Shown: positions 19,753 through 29,163 of the stretch, piece by piece
Position numbering within the stretch: position 1 is the stretch's first letter
Layout of the letters: each line of letters opens with the position of its first letter
NCBI RefSeq assembly: GCF_010500895.1
Contig: NZ_JAAAWO010000002.1
Span: forward strand, 1 to 64,000
Direction of reading: 5' to 3'
Length of the DNA stretch: 64,000 nt
Source of the DNA: Alteromonas genovensis
GTDB lineage: Bacteria > Pseudomonadota > Gammaproteobacteria > Enterobacterales > Alteromonadaceae
Translations under genes and position numbers: made by a program
The notes under the pieces: generated by a model
What the model saw: only the letters and a program-made list of their open reading frames with translations
Told to the model about the DNA's origin: nothing
The model's database searches: none

Positions 19753-21924
19753 ATGACAGCACATTATTTCCACCCACATTGCAAAACAACCAAGAAATCA
19801 TTTACTACAGGCCGCATTTCTACGGCCATTTTATTTTCCTTAGGTACTTCTTTGCTGAGTACGTTACTTCCCGCTACCAGCGTGGCCCAAGAAGACACTC
19901 GCACTGTGAATTCGACGCCAACATCACCAACATCCAATAAAGCTCACCACTTTGCGTCAGAAGATATTTTCAATTTAGAATATGTGAGCGAAGCACGGGT
20001 ATCGCCAGATAAAAAGCAGGTGGTCTACGTGCGTCGCTCTAATGACATTATGTCTGATAGCACGCGCTCTAATATCTGGCTTGCCAGTGTCGATGGCAGT
20101 AAGCACCGGCCTTTACTATCATCTAAACATAATTTCTACTCGCCCCGTTGGTCTCCTGATGGAAAGCGTTTGGCGTATTTGTCTAATGAAGAAGGAAAGC
20201 CACAGCTATATGTACGCTGGATGGATACCGGGCAAACGGCACTTGTTACCAATGTCACTTCTTCCCCTAGCTCTATTACCTGGTCGCCCGATGGAAAGCA
20301 CATTGCATTTACCATGAGCGTCGATGCCGAAGAAAAGCCGCTGAAAGTCAATATGCCTAAAAAGCCGAAAGGGGCCAACTGGTCTCCAAGCTTTGAATAT
20401 ATAACTAAAGCAAGGTATCAGGCCGACGGAAGAGGCGTATTAGAGCCTGCGTACACACACATATTCGTAGTGCCATCACAAGGCGGCACCGCAAGGCAGC
20501 TTACCTCAGGTGATTATCACCATCGCGGAAGCTTAAGCTTCTCTCACGACGGCGCAAAAATATACTTTTCAGCCAATCGAAGCAGCAACTGGGAATACGA
20601 GCCAATAGAAGCGGATATTTATACGGTAGACATGCAGGGGCATATCGAGCAACTAACCAGTTTTAAAGGTCGTGAAGCGTCGCCGATAGTATCCCCTAAT
20701 GGCAAATATGTCGCTTACGAACGCCGAAGCGATGACAAAGTCATGTATAAAAATACGTATTTATACGTGATGAAAGCCGATGGTACAGAGCATAAAAATC
20801 TCACTGAAACTATCGATAATGCTGTGTCTAACTTTGTATGGAAAGATAGCAAGAATATCTACTTTCAGCAGTCGGTAAGAGGCCTAGCGCAAGTCGATAG
20901 TGTGTCACTATCGGGTAAAGTAACCAATATGGCTTCTGGGTTAGGGGGCACTACATTAGGCAGGCCTTACGTTTTCGCCACTTACCACGCCGCGGGTGAT
21001 GTTATTGCCTACACAAAAGGGGCAACTAACAGACCTGCCGACTTATATGTTACCAGCGATGATGAGCGTCAACTGACGTCGCTGAATGAAGATGTACTTG
21101 GCCACAAAACGCTGGGTGAGGTGAAAGAGATTGTTTACACATCTTCAATAGACGAAGAAGAAATTCAGGGCTGGTATATTCTTCCACCAGACTATGACAG
21201 CAGTAAAACCTATCCACTCATTTTAGAAATTCATGGCGGTCCAAATTTAGCCTATGGCCCCGTGTTTACGGCAGAGTTGCAGCGAATGGCGGCCGAAGGT
21301 TACGTAGTGTTTTACGATAATCACAGAGGCAGCACCGGCTATGGAGAGCGTTTTGCTTTGCTACTTCAAGGCAAGTACAGCTCAAAGTATGACTTTGCAG
21401 ACCACATGTCGGGTGTTGATGCGCTCATTGAAAAAGGCATTGCCGACCCTGAAAAACTCTACATCACCGGTGGCTCTGCTGGTGGGATTGCATCTGCTTA
21501 TGCCATTGGTCTAACGGATAGGTTTAAGGCAGCGGTAGTGGCAAAGCCTGTTATTAATTGGCTATCTAAAGTACTTACCGCTGACTCAGGGCTTTACCAA
21601 ATACCTTTTCAGTTTCCTGGTAAGCCATGGGACAACGTAGAGCATTATTGGAAGCGTTCACCACTGTCGCTAGTTGGCAATGTTACAACGCCTACCATGC
21701 TTATCACTGGAGTGAACGATAAACGTACCCCCATGTCTGAAACAGAGCAGTTTTATCAAGCGCTTAAAATTCAGAAAGTAGATACGGTATTAGTAAAAGT
21801 ACCTGAATCGTCTCATGGCATTGCCGCAAAACCGTCGCGAATGATCGGTAAGGTAGAAAATATCTTAGCGTGGTTTAAAAAGTACAGCGGTGCTGATGAA
21901 ACTACAACGCCAGATGCTCCTTAG
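19753..21924 (+). CDS. S9 family (prolyl oligopeptidase / acylaminoacyl peptidase-like) serine peptidase
   Basis: A 723-residue exported peptidase. The N-terminal signal region contains TAILFSLGTSLLSTLLPATSVAQE. A beta-propeller built of TolB/WD40-like repeats (for example SPRWSPDGKRLAYLS and ITWSPDGKHIAFT) occupies about residues 70-430, followed by an alpha/beta hydrolase domain. The catalytic triad is visible: Ser575 in GGSAGG, Asp in TGVNDKRTP and His in ESSHGI. The propeller normally restricts access to small peptides. The 3' end overlaps the remnant gene on the opposite strand by 23 bp. Confidence 0.92.
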   Translation: MTAHYFHPHCKTTKKSFTTGRISTAILFSLGTSLLSTLLPATSVAQEDTRTVNSTPTSPTSNKAHHFASEDIFNLEYVSEARVSPDKKQVVYVRRSNDIMSDSTRSNIWLASVDGSKHRPLLSSKHNFYSPRWSPDGKRLAYLSNEEGKPQLYVRWMDTGQTALVTNVTSSPSSITWSPDGKHIAFTMSVDAEEKPLKVNMPKKPKGANWSPSFEYITKARYQADGRGVLEPAYTHIFVVPSQGGTARQLTSGDYHHRGSLSFSHDGAKIYFSANRSSNWEYEPIEADIYTVDMQGHIEQLTSFKGREASPIVSPNGKYVAYERRSDDKVMYKNTYLYVMKADGTEHKNLTETIDNAVSNFVWKDSKNIYFQQSVRGLAQVDSVSLSGKVTNMASGLGGTTLGRPYVFATYHAAGDVIAYTKGATNRPADLYVTSDDERQLTSLNEDVLGHKTLGEVKEIVYTSSIDEEEIQGWYILPPDYDSSKTYPLILEIHGGPNLAYGPVFTAELQRMAAEGYVVFYDNHRGSTGYGERFALLLQGKYSSKYDFADHMSGVDALIEKGIADPEKLYITGGSAGGIASAYAIGLTDRFKAAVVAKPVINWLSKVLTADSGLYQIPFQFPGKPWDNVEHYWKRSPLSLVGNVTTPTMLITGVNDKRTPMSETEQFYQALKIQKVDTVLVKVPESSHGIAAKPSRMIGKVENILAWFKKYSGADETTTPDAP

Positions 21925-22237
21925 TACGTTTCTTATAAAAGCTATGTAAATACAACTTTCGCCAAATGGCTTCAAAAGGGCCTTGGCGGAAGTGCTTCGT
22001 CATTACATTCGCCAGCACTATCTGAATAGCCAATCCTGCGCCAAAGAGCAAGCAAAATAACGAACGGAATCTTCCATCTAAGAAAAGGGCATTGACTAGC
22101 GAAATGATGTCATCAGATAAAAGCGGTTCTTCAAAAAACGCGTAGCCAGTGTAAAAATTTTGGTGAAACGTAATATTTAAAAAGAGTATGCCGAGGATAG
22201 CTAGGCCTCGAATGGCGTCTATTGAATGAATTCGCAT
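21902..22237 (-). pseudogene. N-terminal remnant of a DUF418/YeiB-type membrane protein
   Basis: The first about 85 residues (SIDAIRGLAILGILFLNI, then GRFRSLFCLLFGAGLAIQ) match the start of DUF418 family proteins, which normally have about 400 residues and some ten membrane helices. Here the frame ends after 111 residues in a basic, non-family tail and runs into the end of the S9 peptidase gene. The remainder of the gene is missing, so this looks like a deletion remnant. Confidence 0.72.
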
Positions 22238-22271
22238 TTACATCCCTTGTAAAAGAAGATGGAGTGCCATT

Positions 22272-22303
22272 AGTTTGGAGTAATAGCAGTTTGGAGTTAC
22301 AGC
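22272..22303. repeat. Two adjacent 16-bp tandem units
   Basis: AGTTTGGAGTAATAGC and AGTTTGGAGTTACAGC agree at 14 of 16 positions. They lie in the 287-bp gap between the DUF418 remnant and ppx. Confidence 0.6.
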
Positions 22304-22460
22304 AGTGTAGCGAGTCTGATAAATAAAATCGAAATGAAAAATGTATCGAAACGTTTATTAGTTTTTGCGTTTTTGAACTTTCTTGATTGTATTCACGATG
22401 ACATGTGACACGAAAATTCTAGGTCTGCTACTCGTCAAATTGACTCATCGTTTAAAATAT

Positions 22461-22488
22461 AAAAAATAGCTAGCACTGCCGCTAGCTA
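22461..22488 (-). terminator. ppx rho-independent terminator
   Basis: TAGCTAGC (22467-22474) and GCTAGCTA (22481-22488) pair perfectly; on the minus strand a run of six T follows (22461-22466). It lies 36 bp past the ppx stop codon. Confidence 0.85.
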
Positions 22489-22524
22489 CTTTCTTGATGT
22501 TAAACGCAGTAGAAAGAAACCCAG

Positions 22525-24057
22525 CTAGCTATTAATCAGTAATTCCAAGTCTAACGCTTGCCAATGCTGGCTCTCACTGACTAAATCAGCAGATAAAATG
22601 GGCTTTTCCTCAAGCCACCCTTCAGGAAAGTTCAACGATAATGATGATGGGGTAACGTCAATGGTCATATCTGGCAAGAATTGCTCTTGTCGTTTTAAAT
22701 TAAGTAACGCTCCTAGCCTTAGCAGTGCAATTAGGCGCTTCACGGCGTTGCTGTCGAAAAGGTTAAAGCTAGGTAAGTCACTAATGCGTATTTTTTTGCG
22801 ATGAAAACGCACTAGTGTGGCTAACAATAGCTGCTGCTCTTGAGTGAAGCCCGGCATATCAACATTAGCGAGAATATAAGCACTGTGACGCTGCACGCCG
22901 CGGGAATTAATTTGTATACCTACCTCGTGCAGCAGCGCTGCCCAACCCAGCATGTTTTTAAAGTCTTGGCCTTTAAGTTTCCACGCTTTATCTGCTTCTC
23001 GCAGCAGCATTAGCGAGGTATTTAACACCATGGTTGCTTGCGAGGTATCCACATCATAACGGGTTGCCAAGCTACTCGCCGTTCTTCCGCGAATATCGGC
23101 GTGATGCAGCTCGTCTTCCATTTGGTAAAGCACGCCTTCGCGCAATGCCGCAGGGGAATAAACAAGTGCTTTAATATTTAAAGCTTTAAACACTGCAATT
23201 AAAATAGCGATACCACCGGCTATTACTACACGGCGATCTTCGCTTAAATTGGGAAAGTCCAACTTATCAACATGCCCCGCATCAATGAATTGGTCCATAA
23301 GGCTACGCAAGGCTTTCAACATAACGGGAATATCGTGTTCGTTAGTTTTGTCTTGCTGACATAGCGTAAATAGCGAGCGAATAGTCCCCGAGGTGCCAAC
23401 ACACTGCACCCAGCCAAGCTTGCGATACTTAACGTCTATCATCTCAAGTTCTTGAGCGGCACTGGTTATTGCTTTATTAAACGCGCTGCGCTTTAGCTCG
23501 CCGTTAGCAAAAAATTTCTGCGTGTAGCTTACACACCCCATTTGCAAGCTTCTACAAAGTAGAGGTTTAAACCCTTTGCCAATAACAAACTCCGTTGAGC
23601 CACCGCCAATATCTACCACCAGTTGCTGGCCATCGGCATGATTAGTGTGGGCAACGCCGGAGTAGATTAAGCGCGCTTCCTCCACCCCTGAAATAACCTC
23701 AATAGGGTAGGGCAGTACGTCTTTCGCTGCGCGAATAAACTGTCTGGCGTTTCGCGCTTTTCGCAGGGTGTGCGTGGCCACAATTCTGACTGAATCGGGC
23801 TCGAAGCCCTTTAAACTCTCAGCAATGACTTTGAGCATGGCAAGGCCACGTTCTATGGCTTCATCAGACAAAATATTGTCGTCATCTAGCCCTTCGGCAA
23901 GTCGCACCTTCTGTTTAACGCGGTGAAGAATTTGAACAGAGCCCGCTACAATTCTCGCCACGACAAGGTGAAAGCTGTTTGAGCCAATATCTAGCGCGGC
24001 GACTTTACTTACTTCCCGGGACTCTACACCGTCAAAGATGGATTCATGCTCAGTCAT
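22525..24057 (-). CDS. ppx: Exopolyphosphatase (Ppx/GppA family)
   Basis: Releases phosphate from the ends of polyphosphate chains; members may also hydrolyse pppGpp. The 510-residue protein has the ASKHA phosphate-binding motifs ALDIGSNSFHL (residues 22-32) and VVDIGGGSTEFVIG (near 145), with the catalytic glutamate region ISGVEEARLIYSGV. A C-terminal HD-like domain includes WAALLHEVGIQI. It starts 16 bp after ppk, indicating a ppk-ppx operon that both makes and degrades polyphosphate. Confidence 0.94.
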   Translation of the reverse strand: MTEHESIFDGVESREVSKVAALDIGSNSFHLVVARIVAGSVQILHRVKQKVRLAEGLDDDNILSDEAIERGLAMLKVIAESLKGFEPDSVRIVATHTLRKARNARQFIRAAKDVLPYPIEVISGVEEARLIYSGVAHTNHADGQQLVVDIGGGSTEFVIGKGFKPLLCRSLQMGCVSYTQKFFANGELKRSAFNKAITSAAQELEMIDVKYRKLGWVQCVGTSGTIRSLFTLCQQDKTNEHDIPVMLKALRSLMDQFIDAGHVDKLDFPNLSEDRRVVIAGGIAILIAVFKALNIKALVYSPAALREGVLYQMEDELHHADIRGRTASSLATRYDVDTSQATMVLNTSLMLLREADKAWKLKGQDFKNMLGWAALLHEVGIQINSRGVQRHSAYILANVDMPGFTQEQQLLLATLVRFHRKKIRISDLPSFNLFDSNAVKRLIALLRLGALLNLKRQEQFLPDMTIDVTPSSLSLNFPEGWLEEKPILSADLVSESQHWQALDLELLINS

Positions 24058-24073
24058 TTGTGATTAGGTTATC

Positions 24074-26146
24074 CTACAGGTTGTCTTCAAGTTGTTTGAG
24101 GTAGTCGTATATCTCTATTTGAGAGCGTACCTTTCTGCGATTACCGCGCAACACATAATTATTCGTCTGCTCAGAGTTGATAACGCGCGCTTTCAGCGTA
24201 TCGTTAAACTGTAGCTCCATAATATCAACAATGCGCTGCTGCAAGGTTCTATCGTAAACTGGGCAACCCACTTCTATACGATTGTCCATGTTACGTGTCA
24301 TCCAATCGGCAGAAGAGATAAAAACTTTCCTGTCACCGCCGCCTTCAAAAATCATCACGCGAGGGTGTTCTAAGAACCTATCGACAATAGAGATAATTTC
24401 AATGTTGTCGCTAATACCTTTGAGGCCTGGGTTTAGTGAGCACATACCGCGAACGATACCGCGAATTTTAACGCCTGCTTGGCTAGCTCGATATAAATCG
24501 TCAATCAACTCTTTATCAACAAGGTTGTTAATTTTGAACGTTATTTGCGCATCATGGCCTTGGTTTAAATGCTGTATTTCCTGACGAATTAACGACTGAA
24601 TCTTGGTTCTTGAGTTCAGCGGCGAAATTTGTAAATGCTGGAATTTATAACGGCGGTACGGGTATTGAATAAGGTCAAACACCGCTACGCCTTCGTCGGC
24701 TAATTCTTGATTGCGCGTAAACAAGCTGTAATCGGTGTATATTTTAGCGGTTTTCTCGTTAAAGTTACCCGTACCGAAATGGGCGTAATTAATTAAAGTT
24801 CCACGCTCTTCTCGCGTCACAATACACAGCTTCGAGTGAATCTTAAGAGTAGGCACCCCAAGCACAACGCGAATTCCCGCTTCGGTCATTCGTTTCGACC
24901 ACTCAATATTCGCTTCTTCGTCGAAACGGGCGCGTATCTCTACAACCACGGTCACTTTTTTACCGTTATCCACCGCGTCAATGAGCGAGTTGATGATGCG
25001 AGAATTACTCGCAACCCGATAAATATTAATGCGTATGGTGCGTACATTAGGATCGAAAGCTGCCTGACGCAAAAATTCAGTGAAGTGCAAAAAGCGGTGG
25101 TAAGGATAGTGCAGTAAAATATCATTGGCTGTAATGGCATCAAACACGGTGTTGTGTTGCGAAAACGCTTTGCTATCAATAGCCGGCAGCGGCGTATGCT
25201 CAAGGTATTCTCGGCCCACGTTGGGAAAGCCAATAAAGTCTTTAAAGTTACGATAGTGTCCCGCAGCATGCATGGTATCAAGCTTAGTAATTTTAAGGCG
25301 CTTGCGCAGGTCTTGCATCATATCGTCTGGCATATCGGTGTCATAAATAACCCGAACCGGCTCTGCAATAAGACGCTGCTTCATGCTTTCAGACATCTTC
25401 TCAACGTAGCTTTCGTCTATCTCATCGTTGATGGAATACTCTGCATCCCGAGTCATCTTAAATGAAAATGACTCTATCTCGTCAAACTTGATAAAACCTC
25501 GAAAGATATCTTCAAGGCAAAGCTGAATCATGTCGTCGAGCATAATAATATGCTTTTTCTTTTTACTTTTTTCTGGGGGAATAAGCATAAAGCGAGACAT
25601 TTCAGTGGTAGGAACCTGAATGACTGCGAATTTCGTGTTTTTCTCTTTTCTTCTCAGGGCTACATACAAATAAACAGACGTGCCGTTTAGCCGTTTTAAT
25701 AGGTCTGTTTTTTTATCAATAATGATAGGCGCAATATGACGCAGCACTTTATTCACAAAAAAGTTGCGAACCCACTGCTGCTGATAATCATCTAAGTCGT
25801 TTTTACGAAGTATATGTATATTGTATCGGGCTAAACTTTTTACGACGTCTTTATGAATTTTATCGAATTTTTCTGAAAGCTGAACCACCTTCTTTTGAAT
25901 CAAAGCCATTAATGCTGTCTGACGCTCGGCCTCTTCTTCGTTACCGTCGTTTTGTGCAATTGTGATTTGTCTTTTTACACCCGCCGCTCTTACGCGATAA
26001 AATTCATCGAGGTTGTTTGAGTAAATACCTAAAAAGCGTATACGTTCAACAGCAGGGGTGTTTTGATCGGCGGCTTCCTGCAACACGCGTTCGTTAAAAG
26101 CTAACCAACTCAGTTCCGCAGGATAATATAAAACGTTGTTATCCAT
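24074..26146 (-). CDS. ppk: Polyphosphate kinase 1
   Basis: Reversible synthesis of polyphosphate from ATP. The 690-residue protein shows the N-terminal ELSWLAFNERVL signature and the phospho-accepting histidine segment KIHSKLCIVTRE, followed by YAHFGTGNFNEKTA and the second PLD-like half DNRIEVGCPVYD. A candidate Pho box lies 49-66 bp upstream of the start codon, suggesting phosphate control. It forms an operon with ppx. Confidence 0.96.
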   Translation of the reverse strand: MDNNVLYYPAELSWLAFNERVLQEAADQNTPAVERIRFLGIYSNNLDEFYRVRAAGVKRQITIAQNDGNEEEAERQTALMALIQKKVVQLSEKFDKIHKDVVKSLARYNIHILRKNDLDDYQQQWVRNFFVNKVLRHIAPIIIDKKTDLLKRLNGTSVYLYVALRRKEKNTKFAVIQVPTTEMSRFMLIPPEKSKKKKHIIMLDDMIQLCLEDIFRGFIKFDEIESFSFKMTRDAEYSINDEIDESYVEKMSESMKQRLIAEPVRVIYDTDMPDDMMQDLRKRLKITKLDTMHAAGHYRNFKDFIGFPNVGREYLEHTPLPAIDSKAFSQHNTVFDAITANDILLHYPYHRFLHFTEFLRQAAFDPNVRTIRINIYRVASNSRIINSLIDAVDNGKKVTVVVEIRARFDEEANIEWSKRMTEAGIRVVLGVPTLKIHSKLCIVTREERGTLINYAHFGTGNFNEKTAKIYTDYSLFTRNQELADEGVAVFDLIQYPYRRYKFQHLQISPLNSRTKIQSLIRQEIQHLNQGHDAQITFKINNLVDKELIDDLYRASQAGVKIRGIVRGMCSLNPGLKGISDNIEIISIVDRFLEHPRVMIFEGGGDRKVFISSADWMTRNMDNRIEVGCPVYDRTLQQRIVDIMELQFNDTLKARVINSEQTNNYVLRGNRRKVRSQIEIYDYLKQLEDNL

Positions 26147-26194
26147 AATTTCTCATTCAAGACTCACAAAATGGTCAAAGGCTGTCATCCGTTA

Positions 26195-26212
26195 ATTACA
26201 CTTTGATGACAA
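26195..26212 (-). promoter_or_regulatory. Candidate Pho box upstream of ppk
   Basis: Read on the minus strand: TTGTCAT, CAAA, GTGTAAT. Against the PhoB consensus of two CTGTCAT half-sites around a four-base A/T-rich spacer, the halves match at 6 and 5 of 7. ppk is Pho-controlled in several related bacteria, which supports the call; binding is inferred. Confidence 0.5.
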
Positions 26213-26252
26213 GGCAATACTTAGCAATGGGCGAAACGGCGTATTCTTCACA

Positions 26253-26759
26253 TTAATGCGTTGCGGTGATGTCGACAACTAAGTCATTCGCCAAAGCTTC
26301 AAGGGCGTCTTGCAATGCGCCATCGTCAAATTCTGCTGGTACACCAATTTCCGCTTTCGCTTTAAAAATTAAACTGCCCCAATTAGGCGCGCTTTCGCAG
26401 TGTGAGGCAAAGGTAAGTATGTTGAGGTTGAACTGATTAAGTACATTAGTCAGTTCTTGCACTATACCGGGTTTGTCATTACCCATTACCTCTACGGTAT
26501 ACTTAACGGCGCTGCTTTCTTGAGGTCCAAGTGCGGCTACATGTTGAACGGTGATGTCGGGTAACGCTTCAATGGCGTCAATTAAAGGCTGTTCTCCCTC
26601 TGCACTGACATGCACTTCTACAAAGCCTGTGAATAAACCGGCCATGTGCGCAAAGCTTGATCCCAACCAGTTACCCTTGTGTGTATAAATACATTTCGCA
26701 AGCGAATCGACTAACCCAGGCTTGTCCTGCCCCATTATGTTTATAACTATAGATTGCAT
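26253..26759 (-). CDS. GcvR-like ACT-domain regulatory protein
   Basis: A 168-residue cytoplasmic protein with two ACT domains, each beginning with the ligand-loop pattern MGQDKPGLVDSLA (residues 9-21) and MGNDKPGIVQEL (near 92). This architecture matches the glycine cleavage repressor GcvR group, in which the protein blocks the activator GcvA when glycine is scarce. No gcv genes are near, so the target is inferred only from family. It is divergent from pstC. Confidence 0.8.
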   Translation of the reverse strand: MQSIVINIMGQDKPGLVDSLAKCIYTHKGNWLGSSFAHMAGLFTGFVEVHVSAEGEQPLIDAIEALPDITVQHVAALGPQESSAVKYTVEVMGNDKPGIVQELTNVLNQFNLNILTFASHCESAPNWGSLIFKAKAEIGVPAEFDDGALQDALEALANDLVVDITATH

Positions 26760-26994
26760 GCAAAACTCCTTGATGAATGGCTGAGAAATAAGCTGAACGT
26801 GCTTACGCAGGCTAATGGCTAATGTGTTAGCGCTTGATGGTTGATTTGAGTCATAAACACACCGCCTAAAACATGTAGCACGAAAAATTTTCGCTTGCTA
26901 TTAGCATAACAAAACTTACACTGCTCACCAGTGCAATTTACTCCAAATTCTTCCACAGCGAAGGGTTTTTATTATATAAACACTAAAAAGTAGA

Positions 26995-29163
26995 ATGACT
27001 CCCGATAGCGATAGCATAAACAAGAGACGCCAACGGACTGACAGACGGTCTCGCTTTTTAGTGACGGGCTTTGGCGGTCTGGTGTTGCTGACGCTGGTTA
27101 TTTTAGTGTCACACCTCATAAGCCAAGCAATACCGCTTACCTACACGCCTTCACTTAAGCAAGTTGCCCACACCACCGTGCCCAACAATGAATCTATTAT
27201 TAGCACTGGCGATATCTTTAACGGACAACCGCTGTTGGCAGAAAAAGCAAACTGCCGATTAGGGCTTCTCGCCTTTTCTGAAGGTAAGCTAAAAAATACA
27301 CAAGATTACACAAAACCTTGTGGTCACACGCTTTCTGCTATGAGCGTAATGGGCGAAAACTTCATTATTGATATTTCACCCACAGGGCAGGTACGTGTTA
27401 TTCCTGTGCGAACCTACAATGCAGACAAACTGTTAGATAAGAAGGTAGTGCAAAGCACTCCGTCTAATACCATTGCATTTGCGCTTCCCAAACAGGTTTG
27501 GCAGGGGCAAAAGCACTGGCAAATTCAATTATCCAATCGATGGGTGGTGACACAGATTACCCTTGATAGCGGTGTTTTTGTGCGCTGGGTTAATCGCAAA
27601 GCGCCCACCACGTTTATCGATAAGCATTTTTCGGGTGAAGAACAGGTCACGCTGATGCCTGGCAGTGAAAGCATGCTGCTGCATAAAAATAACGATATTT
27701 ATCTTCATCGCCTTTACGATAAGGCTAATGCATCAGCGCCATTTATCAGTAATGTGTCTCACGAAGGCAGTGATGCATTGGTCTTCCCCTTGGCCAAACA
27801 GCGTTCATTCTTTTTGCACAACCTCAACACCCATGCATTAACGCGGTGGGTATTGAGTAAAGGCAGCGAGGGCTTACACTTTCAAAAGACATACTCAATT
27901 GTGTTAAGCGATGATGAGGTAACGCTAGATATTGCTGAGCATGCCAGCATGAATTTGATTTCAGTGCTAACCAGCAACAATACGCTATTGCTCATCAACC
28001 GAATTACTGGGGAGATAATAAGCTCTCGCCACAGTGACACGGCTATTTCTAGTATTGACTGGCATGGTGATGTGTTAATAGGAAGAAGTAACAGTTCGGT
28101 AACGGCATGGCAGGGTAAGCACTTAAGCGGTATTACCACGTGGTCTTCTTTGTTTGAACCACAGCATTATGAAGGCTATGACGCCGAGGCGACGGTATGG
28201 CAAACCACTAGTGCATCAGACTACCAAGAGGCTAAATTTAGTTTAACTCCGCTATTAATAGGTAGTTTTAAAGCATCTTTACTGGCTTTGGTTATCGCTA
28301 TTCCCATTGCCATTGGCGCGGCCATTTATACTGCTTACTTTGCAAAAGCGAGACTTCGCCACCTGTTAAAGCCGGCTATTGAGATGTTAGAGGCTATCCC
28401 CAGCGTACTCATTGGCTTTATTGCCGCTATATGGCTATCGCCCAAGGCAGAGCAATTTCTATTTTCCGTCGCTTTTTTTATTATCTTCGTGCCAATTGCA
28501 CTTATTATTGTGTCGCTGTTTCAGCGCCAAGTAGCGCAATACCTGCCAAAGCGTATTCGCCACGGTAGCGAGTTGGTATTTGCCCTAGGAGGTACGTTAT
28601 TACTCGCCTTTATCAGCGTGGAGTTTGCGCCTCAATTTATATTCTCCATCATGGGCGTTGATGGGTTTGCATTGTTGGCGTCGGGGTCAGACAGTCCAAT
28701 TGGTAAAACAACCATTGTGGTTGCCATAGCTTTAGGTATCGCAATTTCGCCCAGTATTTATTCTTTGGCTGAAGACGCCATAAACGGTGTGCCCGAAGAC
28801 TTGAAAAACGCCTCGTTTGCGCTGGGAGCAACACGACTTCAAACACTAATGCATGTGGTGTTGCACGTATCGCTGCCTGGTATTATTGCTGCCATAATGC
28901 TGGGCTTTGGTCGCGCTTTTGGTGAAACAATGATTGTTCTTATGGTAACGGGGAACACCCCCATATCTAGCTGGGGCCTTATTGAAGGGCTAAGGGCACT
29001 AACCGCTAATTTAGCCATTGAATTGCCTGAAGCTGATGTCTCATCGGCCCATTATCAAATTCTCTTTTTTACCGCCTGCATTTTGTTTGCATTCACCTTC
29101 GTGGTAAATACCATTGCCGAGGTTATGCGACAGCGACTGGGAAGGAGAAAAGAGCATGGCTAA
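26995..29163 (+). CDS. pstC: Phosphate ABC transporter permease PstC (long form)
   Basis: Inner-membrane permease of the high-affinity phosphate importer. At 722 residues it is over twice the E. coli length. A first membrane helix (about 20-42) is followed by a periplasmic domain of about 350 residues with beta-propeller-like content (WRVTQ/ADGRI-type strands). The standard permease core starts near residue 415, with the EAA-like loop ALGATRLQTLMHVVL and FGETMIV. The long form is known in Shewanella, Vibrio and relatives. No pstS gene is in this operon. The ribosome site is weak. It overlaps pstA by 8 bp at ATGGCTAA. Confidence 0.9.
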   Translation: MTPDSDSINKRRQRTDRRSRFLVTGFGGLVLLTLVILVSHLISQAIPLTYTPSLKQVAHTTVPNNESIISTGDIFNGQPLLAEKANCRLGLLAFSEGKLKNTQDYTKPCGHTLSAMSVMGENFIIDISPTGQVRVIPVRTYNADKLLDKKVVQSTPSNTIAFALPKQVWQGQKHWQIQLSNRWVVTQITLDSGVFVRWVNRKAPTTFIDKHFSGEEQVTLMPGSESMLLHKNNDIYLHRLYDKANASAPFISNVSHEGSDALVFPLAKQRSFFLHNLNTHALTRWVLSKGSEGLHFQKTYSIVLSDDEVTLDIAEHASMNLISVLTSNNTLLLINRITGEIISSRHSDTAISSIDWHGDVLIGRSNSSVTAWQGKHLSGITTWSSLFEPQHYEGYDAEATVWQTTSASDYQEAKFSLTPLLIGSFKASLLALVIAIPIAIGAAIYTAYFAKARLRHLLKPAIEMLEAIPSVLIGFIAAIWLSPKAEQFLFSVAFFIIFVPIALIIVSLFQRQVAQYLPKRIRHGSELVFALGGTLLLAFISVEFAPQFIFSIMGVDGFALLASGSDSPIGKTTIVVAIALGIAISPSIYSLAEDAINGVPEDLKNASFALGATRLQTLMHVVLHVSLPGIIAAIMLGFGRAFGETMIVLMVTGNTPISSWGLIEGLRALTANLAIELPEADVSSAHYQILFFTACILFAFTFVVNTIAEVMRQRLGRRKEHG

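Noticed and set aside
26850-26870. Pho half-box-like GAGTCATAAAC before pstC
   Set aside because: The first half matches at 5 of 7 and the second half has no useful match; too weak to call.
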